Source: Bicyclus anynana
Lineage: Eukaryota > Arthropoda > Insecta > Lepidoptera > Nymphalidae
Direction of reading: 5' to 3'
NCBI RefSeq assembly: GCF_947172395.1
Contig: NC_069093.1
Coordinates: 14,047,561-14,111,560 of the forward strand
Length of the DNA stretch: 64,000 bases
Below are positions 1 to 12,562 of this stretch, piece by piece. Under the pieces are notes generated by a model that saw only the letters and a program-made list of their open reading frames with translations, had not been told where the DNA came from and searched no databases. The stretch's first letter is position 1; each line of letters opens with the position of its first letter. The position numbers and the translations under genes are program-made.

Positions 1-940
1 ATACGGTATTTGAATTGTACCCGATTTGACACAGTACAGCAGTGAATGACACAATTTATTAATACTGGATACAGTGTAGAATAATTTATATTAATCAGGT
101 GTTCAAATTATGCAATAACTATAATTCATGTAGTACTTTCCTGGTTAACAAACATACAGATTACGAAACCAATTTTATTATTATTTTAACAAATGATAAG
201 TAAGATCGTTAGATTTATGTAGTTCTTATTTATAACTTTAAGAATTTTATAAAGATTACCAAAGATTTGGACAAACGTGACAACCCTATTCTTGAATATA
301 ACGTTACACAAAGTGACGGAATCGTATTTTTATACAATTAATCATATAAAATGGTTGAAAATCACGTGAAACAATAATAAATTTCTCGTTATAAAGATTT
401 AATATGACATGAGTGAAAAATATCTTTAAAAGCAACACTTTTTATTGTTTTCAACACGTTAGGATACTGTATTACGAAACTTCTAAACTTTAAAAGGATT
501 GTGATCTTTTACAAAGTAAAAATTTTGACTGATAACATTTAATTCAATTCATTCAAGCCTTTATTACTCCTCGACAAACATAGTTATCTTAAATTTAATT
601 ATCGTGTACTATTTGTGTTAGTTAATTAGTTAAATTATCAAAATCGCACATACGTTATTCTTTTACAGTTCTTTTCATTTAGTATTTAAATGTTAGTAAG
701 TTTTTATTTTTTATATTAGGATAGTAAGTAATATTTACATTATGAACCAGTCATTGCGTACTTAAAGGTTTCCTCTTGAAAGTTAAAACATTATCTACCT
801 AGCTACAAAGTTGTAGAAAAAGTTACTATTACACGGGCACTTGATAAGCGACTAAATTAAATTAAGACAATTATGCATAAAATACCGTACTATGGAAAAA
901 TAGTAACCAAGTAACCAGATTTTACCCAACTGCTCAAAAT
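1..940. other. AT-rich non-coding DNA
   Basis: No coding exon, RNA gene or recognisable repeat could be supported here. Open frames are short and have no family resemblance. It may be intergenic or a 5' intron of the wide awake gene. Confidence 0.5.
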
Positions 941-1120
941 CTATACTAATATTATAAATCTGAAGAGTTTGTTTGCTTGAACGCGCTAATCTCTGGAACT
1001 ATTGGTCCGAAAATTCTTTCAGTGTTAGATAGCCTATTTGTCGAAGAAGGCTATAAGCTATATATTATCCCCGTATTCTTACTGGAATCACGCGGGAGAA
1101 ACCGCGCGGCGTCAGCTAGT
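941..1120 (+). mobile_element. Helitron-like non-autonomous element
   Basis: It begins CTATACTAATATTATAAA and ends CCGCGCGGCGTCAGCTAGT, the two termini shared with several other copies in this window. Inside are the shared stretches AACGCGCTAATCTC and GGCTATAAGCTATATATTATCC. A 3' end in CTAGT after a GC-rich hairpin, without terminal inverted repeats, fits lepidopteran Helitron-like (Lep1-type) elements; that family assignment is from memory. The short open frame at 977-1213 lies in this repeat and is not a gene. Confidence 0.75.
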
Positions 1121-2310
1121 TATTCAGGTACATTCATAACATCAATAGAATTTCAGCTAGATTATTATTATCGCATCGCAATAAAGTTTCATAATATAAG
1201 CAATAGACAATAGAGACAGCTGGTGCTGTGCGATGAAACAATTAGTTAATGTTTCATAAGTCATAAGTTAGTTTGTTATGTGTTGTTTCCTTAATTTTAA
1301 GATATTGATGCTTCATTTGTTGCGTGAATCGTAACTTTGATTCTGTATAAACAACATTCTTGCCAAATGGGCTTATTAAGTGCGAAGTTATATAAAGAAA
1401 GCAATTAAAAAGCATTTAATAGGCGATCGAATGATCCAATTCAGGTTTTGCCTGTATAATTAATGAAAATAAACAAAAAAACTAGTTTCCAATATTTCGT
1501 AACGTACTTCGTAAGCCGTATAATCCACAATCTTTGCTTATCCCAATAGAGTTATAAAAAAAAAACAAATAGTTTGAAGAAAATTTACTGTAATTTATTA
1601 GGTAATCCCAAAAGGTTGAATGCTCTTTCTTGTTACAAGTATATCCCAAGGAGAATTATTAAAAAGAACATTCAAGTTACCTTTTTTTTCATTTGAATGT
1701 TACTTTTGAGAGTAATTAAGTTAAAATTGCAATGTGGTATACGACCTTCGTCTTTCCAAAAAGGTTCACTAATAAAGATAACATGTAGGCACTGTATTTA
1801 AAAGTAAACGGGGATTTTTATCGTATTCTCATCTTCTCGCTAATTAATGTCCAAATACTGGGGTACAGACCTTGTCTCGCTATAGTTGAAAATTCATGCA
1901 ACCTAATTAATTAATGTACGACTGAATAGGCTTTATGGTTACCGATCTTTGCATTCTCAAAGACATTTTTAAAAATGGTAAAAGATCTGAAACTGATAAT
2001 CTACAGACATGGTTCGGTGTAATACCTTTGCCTTTTCCTTATGGGAAATAATAAACTTAAGAATTAATAACGTTTTTCTAATTGTAATTTTTTTACCATT
2101 AATACAATTTTAAAGTCGTCATGGTGAGCTCTTTAATTTGATATCCATATTGTGGTATTCGATTTTTTTTCCCTCAAGGGTTATAGGATCTCACAGTCAC
2201 AGTGTTAGTTTTTTTTTAATTTCACCTATCCAAGGTCACTTAAATTATTACGACGAATCTAAAGATATTCTAAATACTTAAATATGTTCAGCGATTTGCA
2301 AGATTATAGA
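1121..2310. other. Non-coding, nothing recognised
   Basis: AT-rich DNA with homopolymer runs. No exon or repeat family could be identified. Confidence 0.4.
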
Positions 2311-2314
2311 CCTA

Positions 2315-2395
2315 GTATATACATTATACATACATACAAAAATACAATATATCCGCAAAAACATAACCCTTCTTGACATTCGGATAAAAATGACA
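2315..2395 (+). repeat. Dispersed repeat fragment (ATACATACAT / ACATAACCCTTCTTG)
   Basis: It shares the ordered words ATACATACATAC, GCAAAAACATAACCCTTCTTG-like text and a following cytosine/guanine-rich GACATTCGG with the fuller copy at 7,777-7,905. A reverse copy lies at 41,383-41,487. Confidence 0.55.
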
Positions 2396-2419
2396 ATTGA
2401 CAGACATGTAACAAAATCA

Positions 2420-2564
2420 CTACTACTAGGTATTTATTTTATTGTTATTTATTTAGTTTATTTATGTAGTATATATTAATTATATATTTGTATTAGTTGT
2501 AATATATTATGTAATACATATGTAAATTTTAATTTTATATTTACGTATATATTATATTATATTT

Positions 2565-2603
<39 letters not shown>

Positions 2604-2636
2604 AATTATTTATATATATATATATAATTACATATA
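2420..2636. repeat. AT-rich microsatellite
   Basis: Long alternating TA runs, clearest at about 2,565-2,600 and 2,610-2,626, in an almost pure A/T block. This is simple-sequence DNA. Confidence 0.85.
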
Positions 2637-2639
2637 ATG

Positions 2640-2820
2640 TATTGCACCTTCCCGCTCTTTCTTCGCAAGTTCTCTCGTCAGGGGTTGCCTGGTAGAGATT
2701 ACTTATAGTAATAAGGCCGCCTTTGCATGCTAAGTTTAATTTATGTTTTTAATGTTTCAATTTATAATTGTATTTTTGTGTGCAATAAAGTATTTATTCT
2801 TCTTCTTCTTCTTCTTCTTC
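2640..2820 (+). mobile_element. 3' end of a Jockey/CR1-type LINE
   Basis: The segment contains GGGGTTGCCTGGTAGAGAT, then ATAAGGCCGCCTTTGCAT, and ends GTGCAATAAAGTATTTATTC followed by a (TTC)n tail. This is the layout of the 3' UTR of common lepidopteran non-LTR retrotransposons, with an AATAAA near the end and a short tandem tail. A variant of the ATAAGGCCG word follows the RT fragment at 33,058, which links the two. Confidence 0.7.
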
Positions 2821-5630
2821 ACTACACATATTAGGTCAACAGCTCAATACAGGCTGTATGCACGGATCATTGCCTCTTACGTAAACTAATTAGAAAAATT
2901 GCGGTTTGGCAAAGCAGCTTTGATGTGCTGAATTAATCGCTAATCTAATTAGTACCGCATAGAAATCAATTAGCTAAATTGGCCAGTGAAATGTCCAACA
3001 GTAGATAGTTACCGCTTGCCTAAGTTAACACGTTCCACGACTATCGAACGTGTCACTAACTAAAGTCCTGCGGTTTTGTTCGCTAAACTATGCAACTCAG
3101 CGCAGTAAAGTTCCTTGTCAACTATTACGTATACGAGTAGGTAGTATCGTGTTTGGTGTGTTGCCAGAACACAAAGTACAATATGTATTTTACATAACCT
3201 ATCATATTCCCTGTCATATTCCCTGACAATCTACATAATCCTGTTCCTGAGATTAGCGCGTTCAAACAAACAAATTCTTCAGCTTTATAATATTAGTATA
3301 GATACGCGTCAGAACGCGAAAAGGGCGGGGAACTCATGCAATGCAATAAATTCGAACGAACAATGGTAACTATCAGAAAAACCTAAAAGAATAAACTATC
3401 AAGCTTACAAAATACCTCATTTAACAATACATTCTTAGGGTTCCGCAGAAAAAAACAAGAGACTTGGTTTCGTCACATCTGTTTGTAGTTTAATTAGTTA
3501 GAATTTGCTTACAAAGCATTAAGTAATTTTTAGTGGGCATAGAATGCAGGTGTTTTTTTTATTTATGACTTCTGTTATTTTGAGGTGATTTTACGAAATT
3601 TTAAGCATTAAAGCAGCCATTTTATTAAATTATTATTTTATTTGATTTTTCATCATTTTGGATGAAAAATCAAATAAAATAATAAAATAATTTAATTTGG
3701 TGTATATATATAATTCTTCTATATATTCCCTTCTTATTATTGAGTGAGCTTTTTACGGTCCTATATATATTTATAGTGAAGCTAATAAAATAAATAGTGA
3801 ACACGAAAAGTAATACAACTACGTAAGTTTAAGTTAGTAATTGTTGATCAACGTATTAAAATGTAATCTATTACGGAACCCATTGCGCATGGTCCGACGC
3901 GCACTTGTCCGGTTTTTATAGTTAGCAATTTGCAATCACATAATGGAAGGAATGATTTTCGTAGAGATCGTTCCCACGGCCGGTGAAAGAGTCTTTCTTG
4001 TTACCTTCACTTTTTTTTTTCTTAAATTATGTTTTTTTTATCCGTATACGTGCATGTACGATTATCTTCACGGATGTATCTAATTGAGAAAATTATGTGG
4101 TTAAGGAATGATGAACTTTGTTTTTAGCTTTTCATTTTCTACCCTGAACTTTCTTATTAAGTATTTTTTGACGTTACAACGTCTTATAATTCGATGTAGC
4201 CGGCTGCACACTCGTAAAAAGATGACGTCATGCGTCGTTCCCTCGTTCTAGGGTTGCCGACTTTTTTTTACAAGAAATAAAGTATATTCTGGTCTATGAA
4301 GATTATTAAATGGTATTTTAAAACGAACATTTTCTTTTCAAAAATGCAACTATTCCATCAGTATTTTCATAAGACTTTGTCACGTCAACTATCGTCAGTA
4401 AACCGACTTTACAGACAACCGACTTTTTTTTTAATGTAAGCTAGTGTTTGCCGTTTACCTTCAACTAAGAGAAAAGCTTTGTAAAAAGAGTAAAATTGTT
4501 AAGAAAATATTTCAACGACCTGAAACGAACCCAAGTCTTGACTTTTGTTACACCTACTTACAATAACGGCGCGCAAATATTATGAGTTTGGATCATAGTG
4601 GCTTTTTAATTAGTATCGTTCAAAGCCTTTGTTACCTAAGCTATAATAAACTAAATACAATGTTAAAACAGTAATTTTCATCACCGAGACAAATTGTCTA
4701 CAACTTTATTTTTTAACAGATTACAATGATGACGTCACCGCCAGATGAAAACACATTTCGTATCAAATCAAATATTGCATTATCCATTTTGTTTAATGAG
4801 TAGATATCATAATTTAGATAATGTTGAAACAAAGATCTTTTATATAAAACAGTAATGAAGAGCATTTAGGGATTTTGTAAAGTCAAAATTATCCATTTTG
4901 GCTTTCGACGATGACTCCAAAACCGGAGGTACCAGTAGATATTCTGTACAGACCGAAAGGTACTTAATTTTGTATGAGATTTTTTCAAAATTGAAATAGT
5001 ATTTCACTGGGTAATTTGTAATTTAATACGATTTTGATCTCGATTTCAATTCAGATTGATTTTCGTTTTGATCTATTAATATGTTTAAAAAATTGTAGTT
5101 GTCTACTAAAATATCAAATATTCGTGAGATTAAAAAATATATAATATTAGGTACATAGATCAAAATATAGGCTGCGTTTTATAATTTATGGAAATCAATG
5201 AGAATAAAAACAACCAAGAAACACTATGACAAAAACGCGACGGCGTCCGGTCTTTGATAACCACTGCTTAATTTTTTCATGTTGATATCCTCTCGTAATG
5301 GCATCTCTTTCTAACATATGAATCATAATTAAGCTATCCTTATCTCACTTCAAAGCCCGGGACAAACTGAATAAGCATTTAAAAGGTCTTGCAATACAAA
5401 TTGTATAGGTCAGCCGATATTGGCAAGGGCGGAATTTATTTCACTATAAGTGATCATTGTATACATGAGAGTTGCCTCTTAACAAATGGCTGAAGATATC
5501 AAAGACATGAAAGGGCTTTGGTTCGTTTGAGCTTCGTAAGACTTGTAGAAGATTTGTATGCTTAGTAGTAGATTTGATTTGTCCTTTTCCAATTTTAGTC
5601 CATTTATCGAAAAATTGTATTTTAAATTTT
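2821..5630. other. Non-coding, with a Helitron fragment and a hairpin
   Basis: No exon is supported. Contents: a reverse Helitron-like fragment at 3,240-3,301 (AGCTTTATAATATTAGTATAG end only) and a hairpin at 3,624-3,696, listed separately. The remainder has no recognised feature. Confidence 0.45.
3624..3696. repeat. AT-rich hairpin
   Basis: The left arm (3,624-3,654, ending GATTTTTCATC) and the right arm (3,661-3,696, starting GATGAAAAATC) are reverse complements, apart from a few extra bases in the right arm, around a six-base loop. It could be a small MITE or cruciform-prone site. Confidence 0.85.
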
Positions 5631-5639
5631 TCTTGGCTA

Positions 5640-5830
5640 CAATCATACCTACTGGCAATCTATATTGCGGTCTTAGTTAGAACACGATTGCCTAGAAGAT
5701 GCCTACTCACTCTTACCTCGAAGGCATTCAAATTGGACTATAGGTAACGCGAAACAGTGAAGCCGGAAGGGCATTCCATACTTTTGTTAACTTTGGTGTT
5801 ACTAACTAACGTGTGTTGGTGTTACAAAGA
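5640..5830 (+). mobile_element. Dispersed repeat fragment (TTGCCTAGAAGATGCCTA family)
   Basis: It shares TTGCCTAGAAGATGCCTA, a CACTCTT word, and GAAGCCGGAAGGGCATTCCA-like text with 16,845-17,050. A shorter related piece is at 6,735-6,830. It is probably a SINE or LINE 3' fragment; the family is not identified. Confidence 0.55.
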
Positions 5831-7776
5831 AAGACTTTTCTTTGTGTATGTGAATTGGCTGAGTTCCCTGCAGTATTAGGTACCGAAGGATTTAGCTCTA
5901 TAAGCTCTACACAGTAGAGCCTAAGGGCTAGAAGACCGTAAGAAGGCAGAACATATTAAAGGGGTCTCCTGTGAAATTCGGTCCTTGGCTTAGAAAGTTA
6001 CATTTTCGATGAATAAAAGGAGATATTGAGCATAAAAAGACATGACGGAGAATATTCTTTTTTAAATAAAAAAAGTTTGTCTACATTCGGTGGAATCCAA
6101 ACTGTAGTGTTTGCTGCAGTACACTCGCTGTAATTTGATACTGCGGCAGAGATTTTCAGGCACTACCCGTAAATTAAAACTTCGATTGAACTTCACCGGA
6201 CGTTAGAATAACGGGTACTATTTTATCACCGACTAGCCAACGCTACCCGGTTTCTCCCGCTTAGTTACTGTTCCCATAAAAATACGGTAATAAAATATAC
6301 CTTACCGGAAATAACATGGCTTTCTATTGGTAAAAGTATTTTTATAACTACCCCCAGAGATTATGGCCCCTATAATACCACAAACTTTACCTCTAAATAT
6401 TATTAGTCTTGATTTTTAAAACAATCTATAAACATTCTCTAATAGAAATTTCATTCTTATGCAGTTTTTCGCAGATAAAAATTGTTTCATAATTTTTCGT
6501 TCTCAATCAAAATTGTTTTTTTTTTTTTTGTTCAATTTGAGTCATGCAGGACAGGCAATGATCGATGAGCTGACATCCTATTCAGTCCTAGTGCGTGTAT
6601 TTTTGTGCACGCCCATTAAAATACATTGTTTTTTATTTATTTCATTATAAAATTGTAGATCACTGGAAAAATGTTTAGGAGTATCAGGACCTGACAATAA
6701 TATATTTTTATTTTCTTTGTTGCTTGATGGAAATCAATGATGAGGTTTAGGATGGAACGCGCTTGCCTAGAAAGTGGCTATTCAGTATTGCCTATAAGGA
6801 GTTTAGATTGTAGAGTGTGAAGGCAATATTTTTTTAAATACATTAAGACAGGAAGAGGACGGTATCACTGGTGTTCACTAGTCAACAATATACAATGTAT
6901 GTGAAAATGCTCTATCTAGACAATAAAGAAGATTCTACAACAAAGGAAGTTAGATATGTATGTACTTTAATTGCTCTAAGGTAGGTTAATTGAACTTGTA
7001 CTTTAGGTTTCCTCCGAGCTTGAATATAAACTTTCGCACGGCATCCTCTGAGCTCGTAAAGTATACTTACACTTTCGCACACTAGTTATGCCATGATGAC
7101 ATAGATAGCAGATGCAACGCTGCTTCCCAAACCGTGCGAACACCTCAGTCACAACAATGCTACTGAAATGAATTGACTGCTTCACATGCGGTCAGTTCCA
7201 TTTTCAAATTTAAAAAATAAAAAGTTGTCTATGAGTGATTTTATACTTACTTTTTTTAAGTGTTAAGTTCTATTTTCAAATGTTTAATGCAACTCGATAT
7301 CAAATTCAAGTGCACTCCCAATTTAACTACATTCAGTAGCTATCTGTGATGAGGGTGGAATGGCCTAATTGTAACAGCGTCATAACCAATGGCAAATTCA
7401 GTAAGTACTAAATCTGTTCTTAATGTCTTCAAAGTTTGGCTATCATTAAGGATATCTTTGTGCTTTTAATGATATCAAGCACAGATATCTAAAGTAGATT
7501 AAGTAATTACTTAAATTATGCTATGTAGAAGTGGTAAAACTAAACTCAGTTAAAGTACTTGGTTTAAAATTGTCTCTGTTTTGAAAATATCCAAACAGAC
7601 AAAAAAATAAAAGTATTTTTATGTCTGTTTGGATAATTTTGTACTTATATACATATTAATAGGCTTTGCTCATGCTCCTTCAGTTACACACTAATCCACT
7701 TGTCTGTGGAAATCACATACAAAGCCAACCGTCTTTCCGGAATAAATTGAATATACCACAGATATAAGAAAAGTAC
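5831..7776. other. Non-coding, nothing gene-like
   Basis: No exon is supported. There is a GCTTGCCTAGAAAG repeat fragment near 6,760 and a hairpin at 7,588-7,638 whose arms (ATCCAAACAGACA / TGTCTGTTTGGAT) surround an A/T-rich loop. Confidence 0.45.
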
Positions 7777-7828
7777 TAATTACGTAAATCCGTTCAGTGG
7801 TTTGGAAGATATGAAGTAATAAAGAATA

Positions 7829-7859
<31 letters not shown>

Positions 7860-7905
7860 CAAGATACGCGCAAAAAACATAACCCTTCTTGCAGTCGGGT
7901 AAAAA
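7777..7905 (+). repeat. Dispersed repeat with (CATA)n microsatellite
   Basis: It reads TTACGTAAATCCGTTCAGTGG, a (CATA)n run at about 7,830-7,862, then ACATAACCCTTCTTGCAGTCG. The reverse complement of the same order occurs at 41,383-41,487, so this is an interspersed repeat rather than a lone microsatellite. Confidence 0.8.
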
Positions 7906-8394
7906 ATATTTAAGAATTTAATTTTTTTTTCAATCTTGTAGAACTATAATAAACAATTTAACAAAACAATGACCATTAAAAAATGTGCCTATTCGTGAAA
8001 AACTTTTACTATTTTAGCCGCTTCTTTTAGCTGCGGATATTAATAAAAAATAAATAGATTTATATTAATCGTTTAAGTCCACTTCGATTAGTACAATGCA
8101 TGTCCGATTTCGTAGATCTCGTGTTCCGCGCAATGGCCTCCATGCGCCATGTTCGTGCAGCATTTCCGGTATACCGAGCCAGAACTATGCACCACTGTTA
8201 CTTTCAAACTGTTTTTACTTGGACATGTAATTGAGTAATCGCCCACGCGATGTGCCGATACACGGTATCGCGGTAACGAGTCGCTTGAACAATAACTAGA
8301 ACGAGTCTGCGATTGCCAGATATACCTGAAATGGCTGAAAGTTTGTCTATGATCCTCATTATTAACAACCCATATTTGTCACACTGTTGAGCTA

Positions 8395-8850
8395 GAGACT
8401 CCTCACAGAATGAGAGGGGTTTGGCTAGTCTACCACGCTGGTCCAATGCGGGTTGGCAGACTTCACACACGTATAGAAAAATAAGGTCCATATCCTCAAT
8501 TGTCCAAGTATAAAACGTGTTTTTTTTTTAGATTTTCTCCGGGATATCATGAGAAGCCCAATGCATTTGATACGGAGGACGCAGGCTTGAATCTGGTCCG
8601 GGGCATGCACCTCCAATTTTTCACTTATGTGCATTTTAAGAAAATAACTATCACTGGTCTCAAACGGTGAAGGCAAAACATCCTGAGGAAACCTGCATAC
8701 CTGAGAATTTTCTCAATTCTCTTTGCATGTGAAGTCTGCCAATCCGCATTGAACCAGCGTGGTGGCCAGCCGAATCCTCTCATTCAGAGAGGAGACTCGT
8801 TCTCAACAGTGAGCCGAATATAGATTGTTGATGATGATGATGATGATTAT
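8395..8850 (+). mobile_element. tRNA-derived SINE fragments
   Basis: A reverse fragment at about 8,395-8,475 (GAGAGGGGTTTGGC to CAGACTTCACACACG) is followed by a forward copy at 8,560-8,850 with CCGGGGCATGCACCTCCAA, CTCAAACGGTGAAGG, GGAAACCTGCATACC and a (GAT)n tail. This is the most abundant SINE family in the window. The open frames at 8,204-8,676 (-) overlap it and are not treated as genes. Confidence 0.8.
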
Positions 8851-10379
8851 GAAAAATCATCCCTCTAGTCGCTTTTACTTTTAACTTCGTAGCAACCCTT
8901 CATTTATTTAAAGATATTTGAAGTTTTCTTAAAAAAACATTAACGGTATTTTTCGAAGGGTTGCAAAGCTAAGTGACTGACGATATTCAGCCTAGTCAAA
9001 TGAGGTAAGTGTGACCATCGTAGGCCCGTCTATAACTAGTTTCGTTTCGTTGTTTCGAGTGGGATTTGAAATATTTTCGCAATAAGGAAAAGGGTCGCTG
9101 CTGTTGTTATCGAGGATTGATTTGTTTTGGGTTTGGCATTTATTTGATTTTTACTTTATTATACCTATAGGTAGGTGTAGGTACTTACATGAATCGCTTT
9201 ACGTTGAGTTTCAAACTTCGAAATTTTACCTATTTACCTATTTACCGTTTGACCTATTTTAGAATTTAAACTATCGAGATCGTGCCGCGTTGCAAGAACC
9301 AGCTCATGACTAAGGGCCCCGTAAGGGTTCGAAACTAGTCGGCCATAAATATCACTTGAGTTTTAGCCGTATTTCATAATCAATTAGTTTGACCTAGTTT
9401 TTGTATAATATTTTTGTTGTTTGCTTTAATATGGATTTGAAAAAAATCTCGCTCGCTCAAGTCCCTGGTGACGATGTTACGTTTAAATTAAGGAGCCTAC
9501 AGAAAATACATAATCAGGAAATAAAATTATTAACCAGGGCGTATTTATACTTACCAAGGCCCGAGGTGTTTTAATTGATAGGGGCCACATTGTATTTTTC
9601 TTTTTAATTTTGAATTATAACTAAGGCCCTCTCAGGCCTCTTCGGACAGCAGATCCGTGGTTGCCAGCTCTGTCCAGTTTGGTAGTCAGTTACGCCACTG
9701 ATACCAACGAGACAGATCATTGCTCTGTGCTAAAGATTTTGTTCTATTAGATATATCACTAGCGCGTCGAAACTTAGACTGACAAACGTGGCTAATTAAA
9801 CAACGAAAGCTATTTAAGCATGTCTATGTGTGCTCAGTGGAATCATGAAATTCGGATCACTTTTTGCGGTGATTTTGTAGTCACATAACATGTGCAATAG
9901 CATAAAATCTTTGCTCTGAGCACAAAATATTGATTCTTAGAAAATAAAACATACGAAATCTTGTACCAATTTGTACTTTAAACCTGTTTGCTACAGTTTA
10001 TCATATTCAACCCAATTCGCAACATTGACCCACAATAAATTATCAATCGCGGCTATTCTTCAAGCGGCACGCAACGTCATGTCCTACTTCTATTCAATAC
10101 AAGTTATAATTACCTACTAATTTAATGACGTGCACTCCATTTATGCAAAGCACTTCCTTACTATTATATTTAGGCTGCTGTGTTTATTGACTCTTTTTAT
10201 TATTTATTTCCTTCAATGATTTACCTGCCTAGTAGATTGTGGGGTTTTAATATATATTTTCATGGTGCAGCTGTATAATATAAATACCATAGAACCAGGG
10301 GCGTAATTACCGCCGTATCAGCCGTCATACGAGGACTACAGGGGGCCCTTACGCGTGGAAGCAAAATGTAAGCCACTTA
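8851..10379. other. Non-coding, nothing recognised
   Basis: No exon or assignable repeat was seen. The TAGGTAGGTG-like runs near 9,165 are simple sequence. Confidence 0.4.
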
Positions 10380-10610
10380 ATCTGCTTAGAGGTTCACTTC
10401 AGAACCAAATGACAAAAGTAAAAGCAATCTCTTTGCCTAGATCGGGACCTGTAAATAATGTAGACGAAAATCATTCTATTCAAATAAATAGGTCCCGACT
10501 GTTTTCTAATTGCTTTCTACACTTCTGGACTGAGCTTGTTTTTTTTTCTTTTCAGTTTTGTATAATTTATGCAGTCGAGTTTTTTTATTTGTTTAATTAA
10601 TTTATTTATT
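10380..10610 (+). mobile_element. Partial copy of a palindromic MITE
   Basis: The right half matches 42,090-42,249: AATGTAGACGAAAATCATTC, GTCCCGACTGTTTTCTAATT, CTACACTTCTGGACTGAGCT and a TTTTTTTATTTGTTTAATT end. The left arm is mostly degraded, so this copy no longer folds fully. The open frame 10,355-10,600 is repeat-derived. Confidence 0.75.
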
Positions 10611-10719
10611 TGAGAATTGTTTACCCTTTTTTGTGTTGGACCCCTTAGCTTATTTTGTTACGGGGCCCCTTCCAAGGCACGCTACGCCATTACATAGAAC
10701 ATAGATGAAGCTAGTGTAT

Positions 10720-10830
10720 CCGTAGTAATCATCAACATCAACATTATCATCCGATTGACGTCCACTGCTGGATATAGCCCTCTAGCATTAATTTTTAAAC
10801 ACAATGGTCTCGAGCGCCAGCATCCAATCC
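10720..10830 (-). mobile_element. RTE-type LINE 3' fragment
   Basis: On the plus strand it reads CATCAACATTATCATCCGAT, GACGTCCACTGCTGG and ACAATGGTCTCGAG. These are reverse complements of the LINE C-terminal coding end and its (ATG)-rich tail, as seen intact at 25,254-25,577. Confidence 0.65.
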
Positions 10831-10949
10831 AAAAATTCTTTCAGGGTTAGATAGCCCATTTATCGAGGAAGGCTATAGGCTATATTTTATCCCGGTATTC
10901 CAACGGGAACGGGAACCACGCGGGTGAAACCGCGCGGCGTCTACTAGTA
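10831..10949 (+). mobile_element. Helitron-like element, 3' part
   Basis: It contains ATTCTTTCAGGGTTAGATAG, CATTTATCGAGGAAGGCTAT and the 3' end AACCGCGCGGCGTCTACTAGT-like terminus. The 5' part is missing. Confidence 0.75.
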
Positions 10950-11663
10950 TGTCATGAAATTCTCCGTTCCGTTGAATTTGCTTATACCTATTTTCATATA
11001 GTTTTTGCCATTTGAAAAGCCTTTTGTGGTAAGAATAATCAACCGACTTCATAAAAATGTACCAAAAAGCGAATAATAATAAGCGGTTAATTGACGAAGT
11101 ATAAAAATTAAAATAAATTGAAATTATTTCTTTTTGTTAAATAAAGAAGTTAAACAAAGAAAATTGAAATATTCAAATAACTAATAACTGAAACTTTAGG
11201 CAATTTTTCTTATTAAATAGGATAAAGACTTCGCACACCATTGTTCTTTATTTCCCCGATTAGGTAATTTACCAGTGAAAAAAAAATAATTAACGCAACT
11301 GTATAATACAAGCGAGTGTCGTACGTAATTGTGCTAAAATACCTAATTACGTCACCTTGCAAAACAAATATTACCCAATTAACGAGCAATGCATGCGTAT
11401 GGCAACACAAAGGAATATTTTGCTGCTTTATTGTACGTATGTACGTATTATGTTGTGACTATGCCTCATACATATATACGTGTGAGGCTTTGTTTTGAGT
11501 TACTGATTCATTTGGACATTTCACACGACGTCGATCCACCATCGCTAGAGGCGACGAGGTAGAATAGAGTAGGCCGGGGATAGAAGGTACAATTTAGTAA
11601 AGATAATTTTTTATAAGCTTATAGACACACACGGTTAGACTTCCATCCGTATTAGAGAGATTT

Positions 11664-11920
11664 GTTTTTTTTTCATTCTTTATAAGTTAGCCCTTGACTA
11701 CAATCTCACCTAATGGTAAGTGATGATGCAATGATGATGTTAGACGCGGGTTAACTTGTTAGGAGTACAGTACGTACCGGAACAGTAAATCATTTGGCGG
11801 TACGTCTTTGTCGGTTGGGTGGTAACTAGCCACGGCCGAAGCCTGCCACCAGCCAGACCTGGACCAATTTAGAAAGCCTCAATCGACCACGCATAGGTAC
11901 CACTGCGCCACGGAGGTCAT
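11664..11920 (-). mobile_element. tRNA-derived SINE (second family), degraded
   Basis: The plus strand starts with a T-run and CATTCTTTATAAGTTAGCCC and ends ACTGCGCCACGGAGGTC. In reverse complement the last part is a tRNA-like head (TGGCGCAGT, an A-box-like word) and the first is the A-rich tail. It also shares GCGGTACGTCTTTG-like and TAACTAGCCACGGCCGAAGC words with the fuller copy at 28,829-29,145. Confidence 0.8.
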
Positions 11921-12272
11921 TAATTTTACACCTGAGATTTAGAACGTCGAACATTTTCTATCTGTAATTACTATTTACGTATGTTAAAGGTCCATAAATT
12001 ACATCAAATTCAATCGGATCAGATTACTCGGCAGCCATGCATTTACAATTGTGGATAAATCTATCACTTGTCAATTCTAAACGGTACGCGTTTTGTCCTA
12101 ATAATAATGTGCGGTGCGTTGCCAAATATGGCCATTGAACGGTGTTCAAATCGAGGCTTTAACAACCTTCGGACAGTCAATTTGAAAATGAATAGTCATA
12201 CATTTTAATAAGGCTAGGACTTATACAAGTTACAAATCACCTTGCGTAATGCTTTGTAATTTATCTAACTTT

Positions 12273-12562
12273 GCCGTGATATCCCAGTGGATATGACCTC
12301 CGATTCCGGAAGGTGTGGGTTCGAATCCGGTCCGGGGCATGCACCTCCAACTTTTCAGTTGAGTGAATTTTAAGAAATTAAATATCACGTGTCTCAAACG
12401 GTGAAGGAATGCGGAAACCTGCATAACAGATAGATAGTTTTCTTAATTCTCTGCGTGTGTGAAGTCTGCCAATCCATTGGGCCAGCGTGGTGGACTATTG
12501 GTCTAACCCCTCTCATTCTGAGAGGAGACTCAAGCTCAGCAGTGAGGCGAAAATGGGTTGAT
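12273..12562 (+). mobile_element. tRNA-derived SINE (main family), near full length
   Basis: The head has GTGATATCCCAGTGG (A-box-like) and GGTTCGAATCC at 12,318-12,328 (B box). The body has GGGGCATGCACCTCCAAC, ATATCACGTGTCTCAAACGG and GAAGTCTGCCAATCC, and the end has GAGGAGACTCAAGCTCAGCA. The pol III promoter boxes mark it as a tRNA-derived SINE. It is the best reference copy for the many fragments listed below. Confidence 0.88.

Noticed and set aside
977..1213. 78-codon open frame
   Set aside because: It lies inside and just past a Helitron-like repeat that recurs at least five times in the window.
7834..7862. (CATA)n as a CRISPR-like or regulatory array
   Set aside because: It is a simple microsatellite within a dispersed repeat; there are no spacers.
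8204..8676. Two overlapping minus-strand open frames
   Set aside because: Their N-terminal parts are reverse SINE sequence (CLYMCEVCQ-like text also appears at 58,633 and 61,265 for the same reason). The remainder has no recognised similarity.
12273..12345. Possible genuine tRNA gene
   Set aside because: A and B box words are present, but the sequence does not close into a cloverleaf and belongs to a SINE with a long non-tRNA body.
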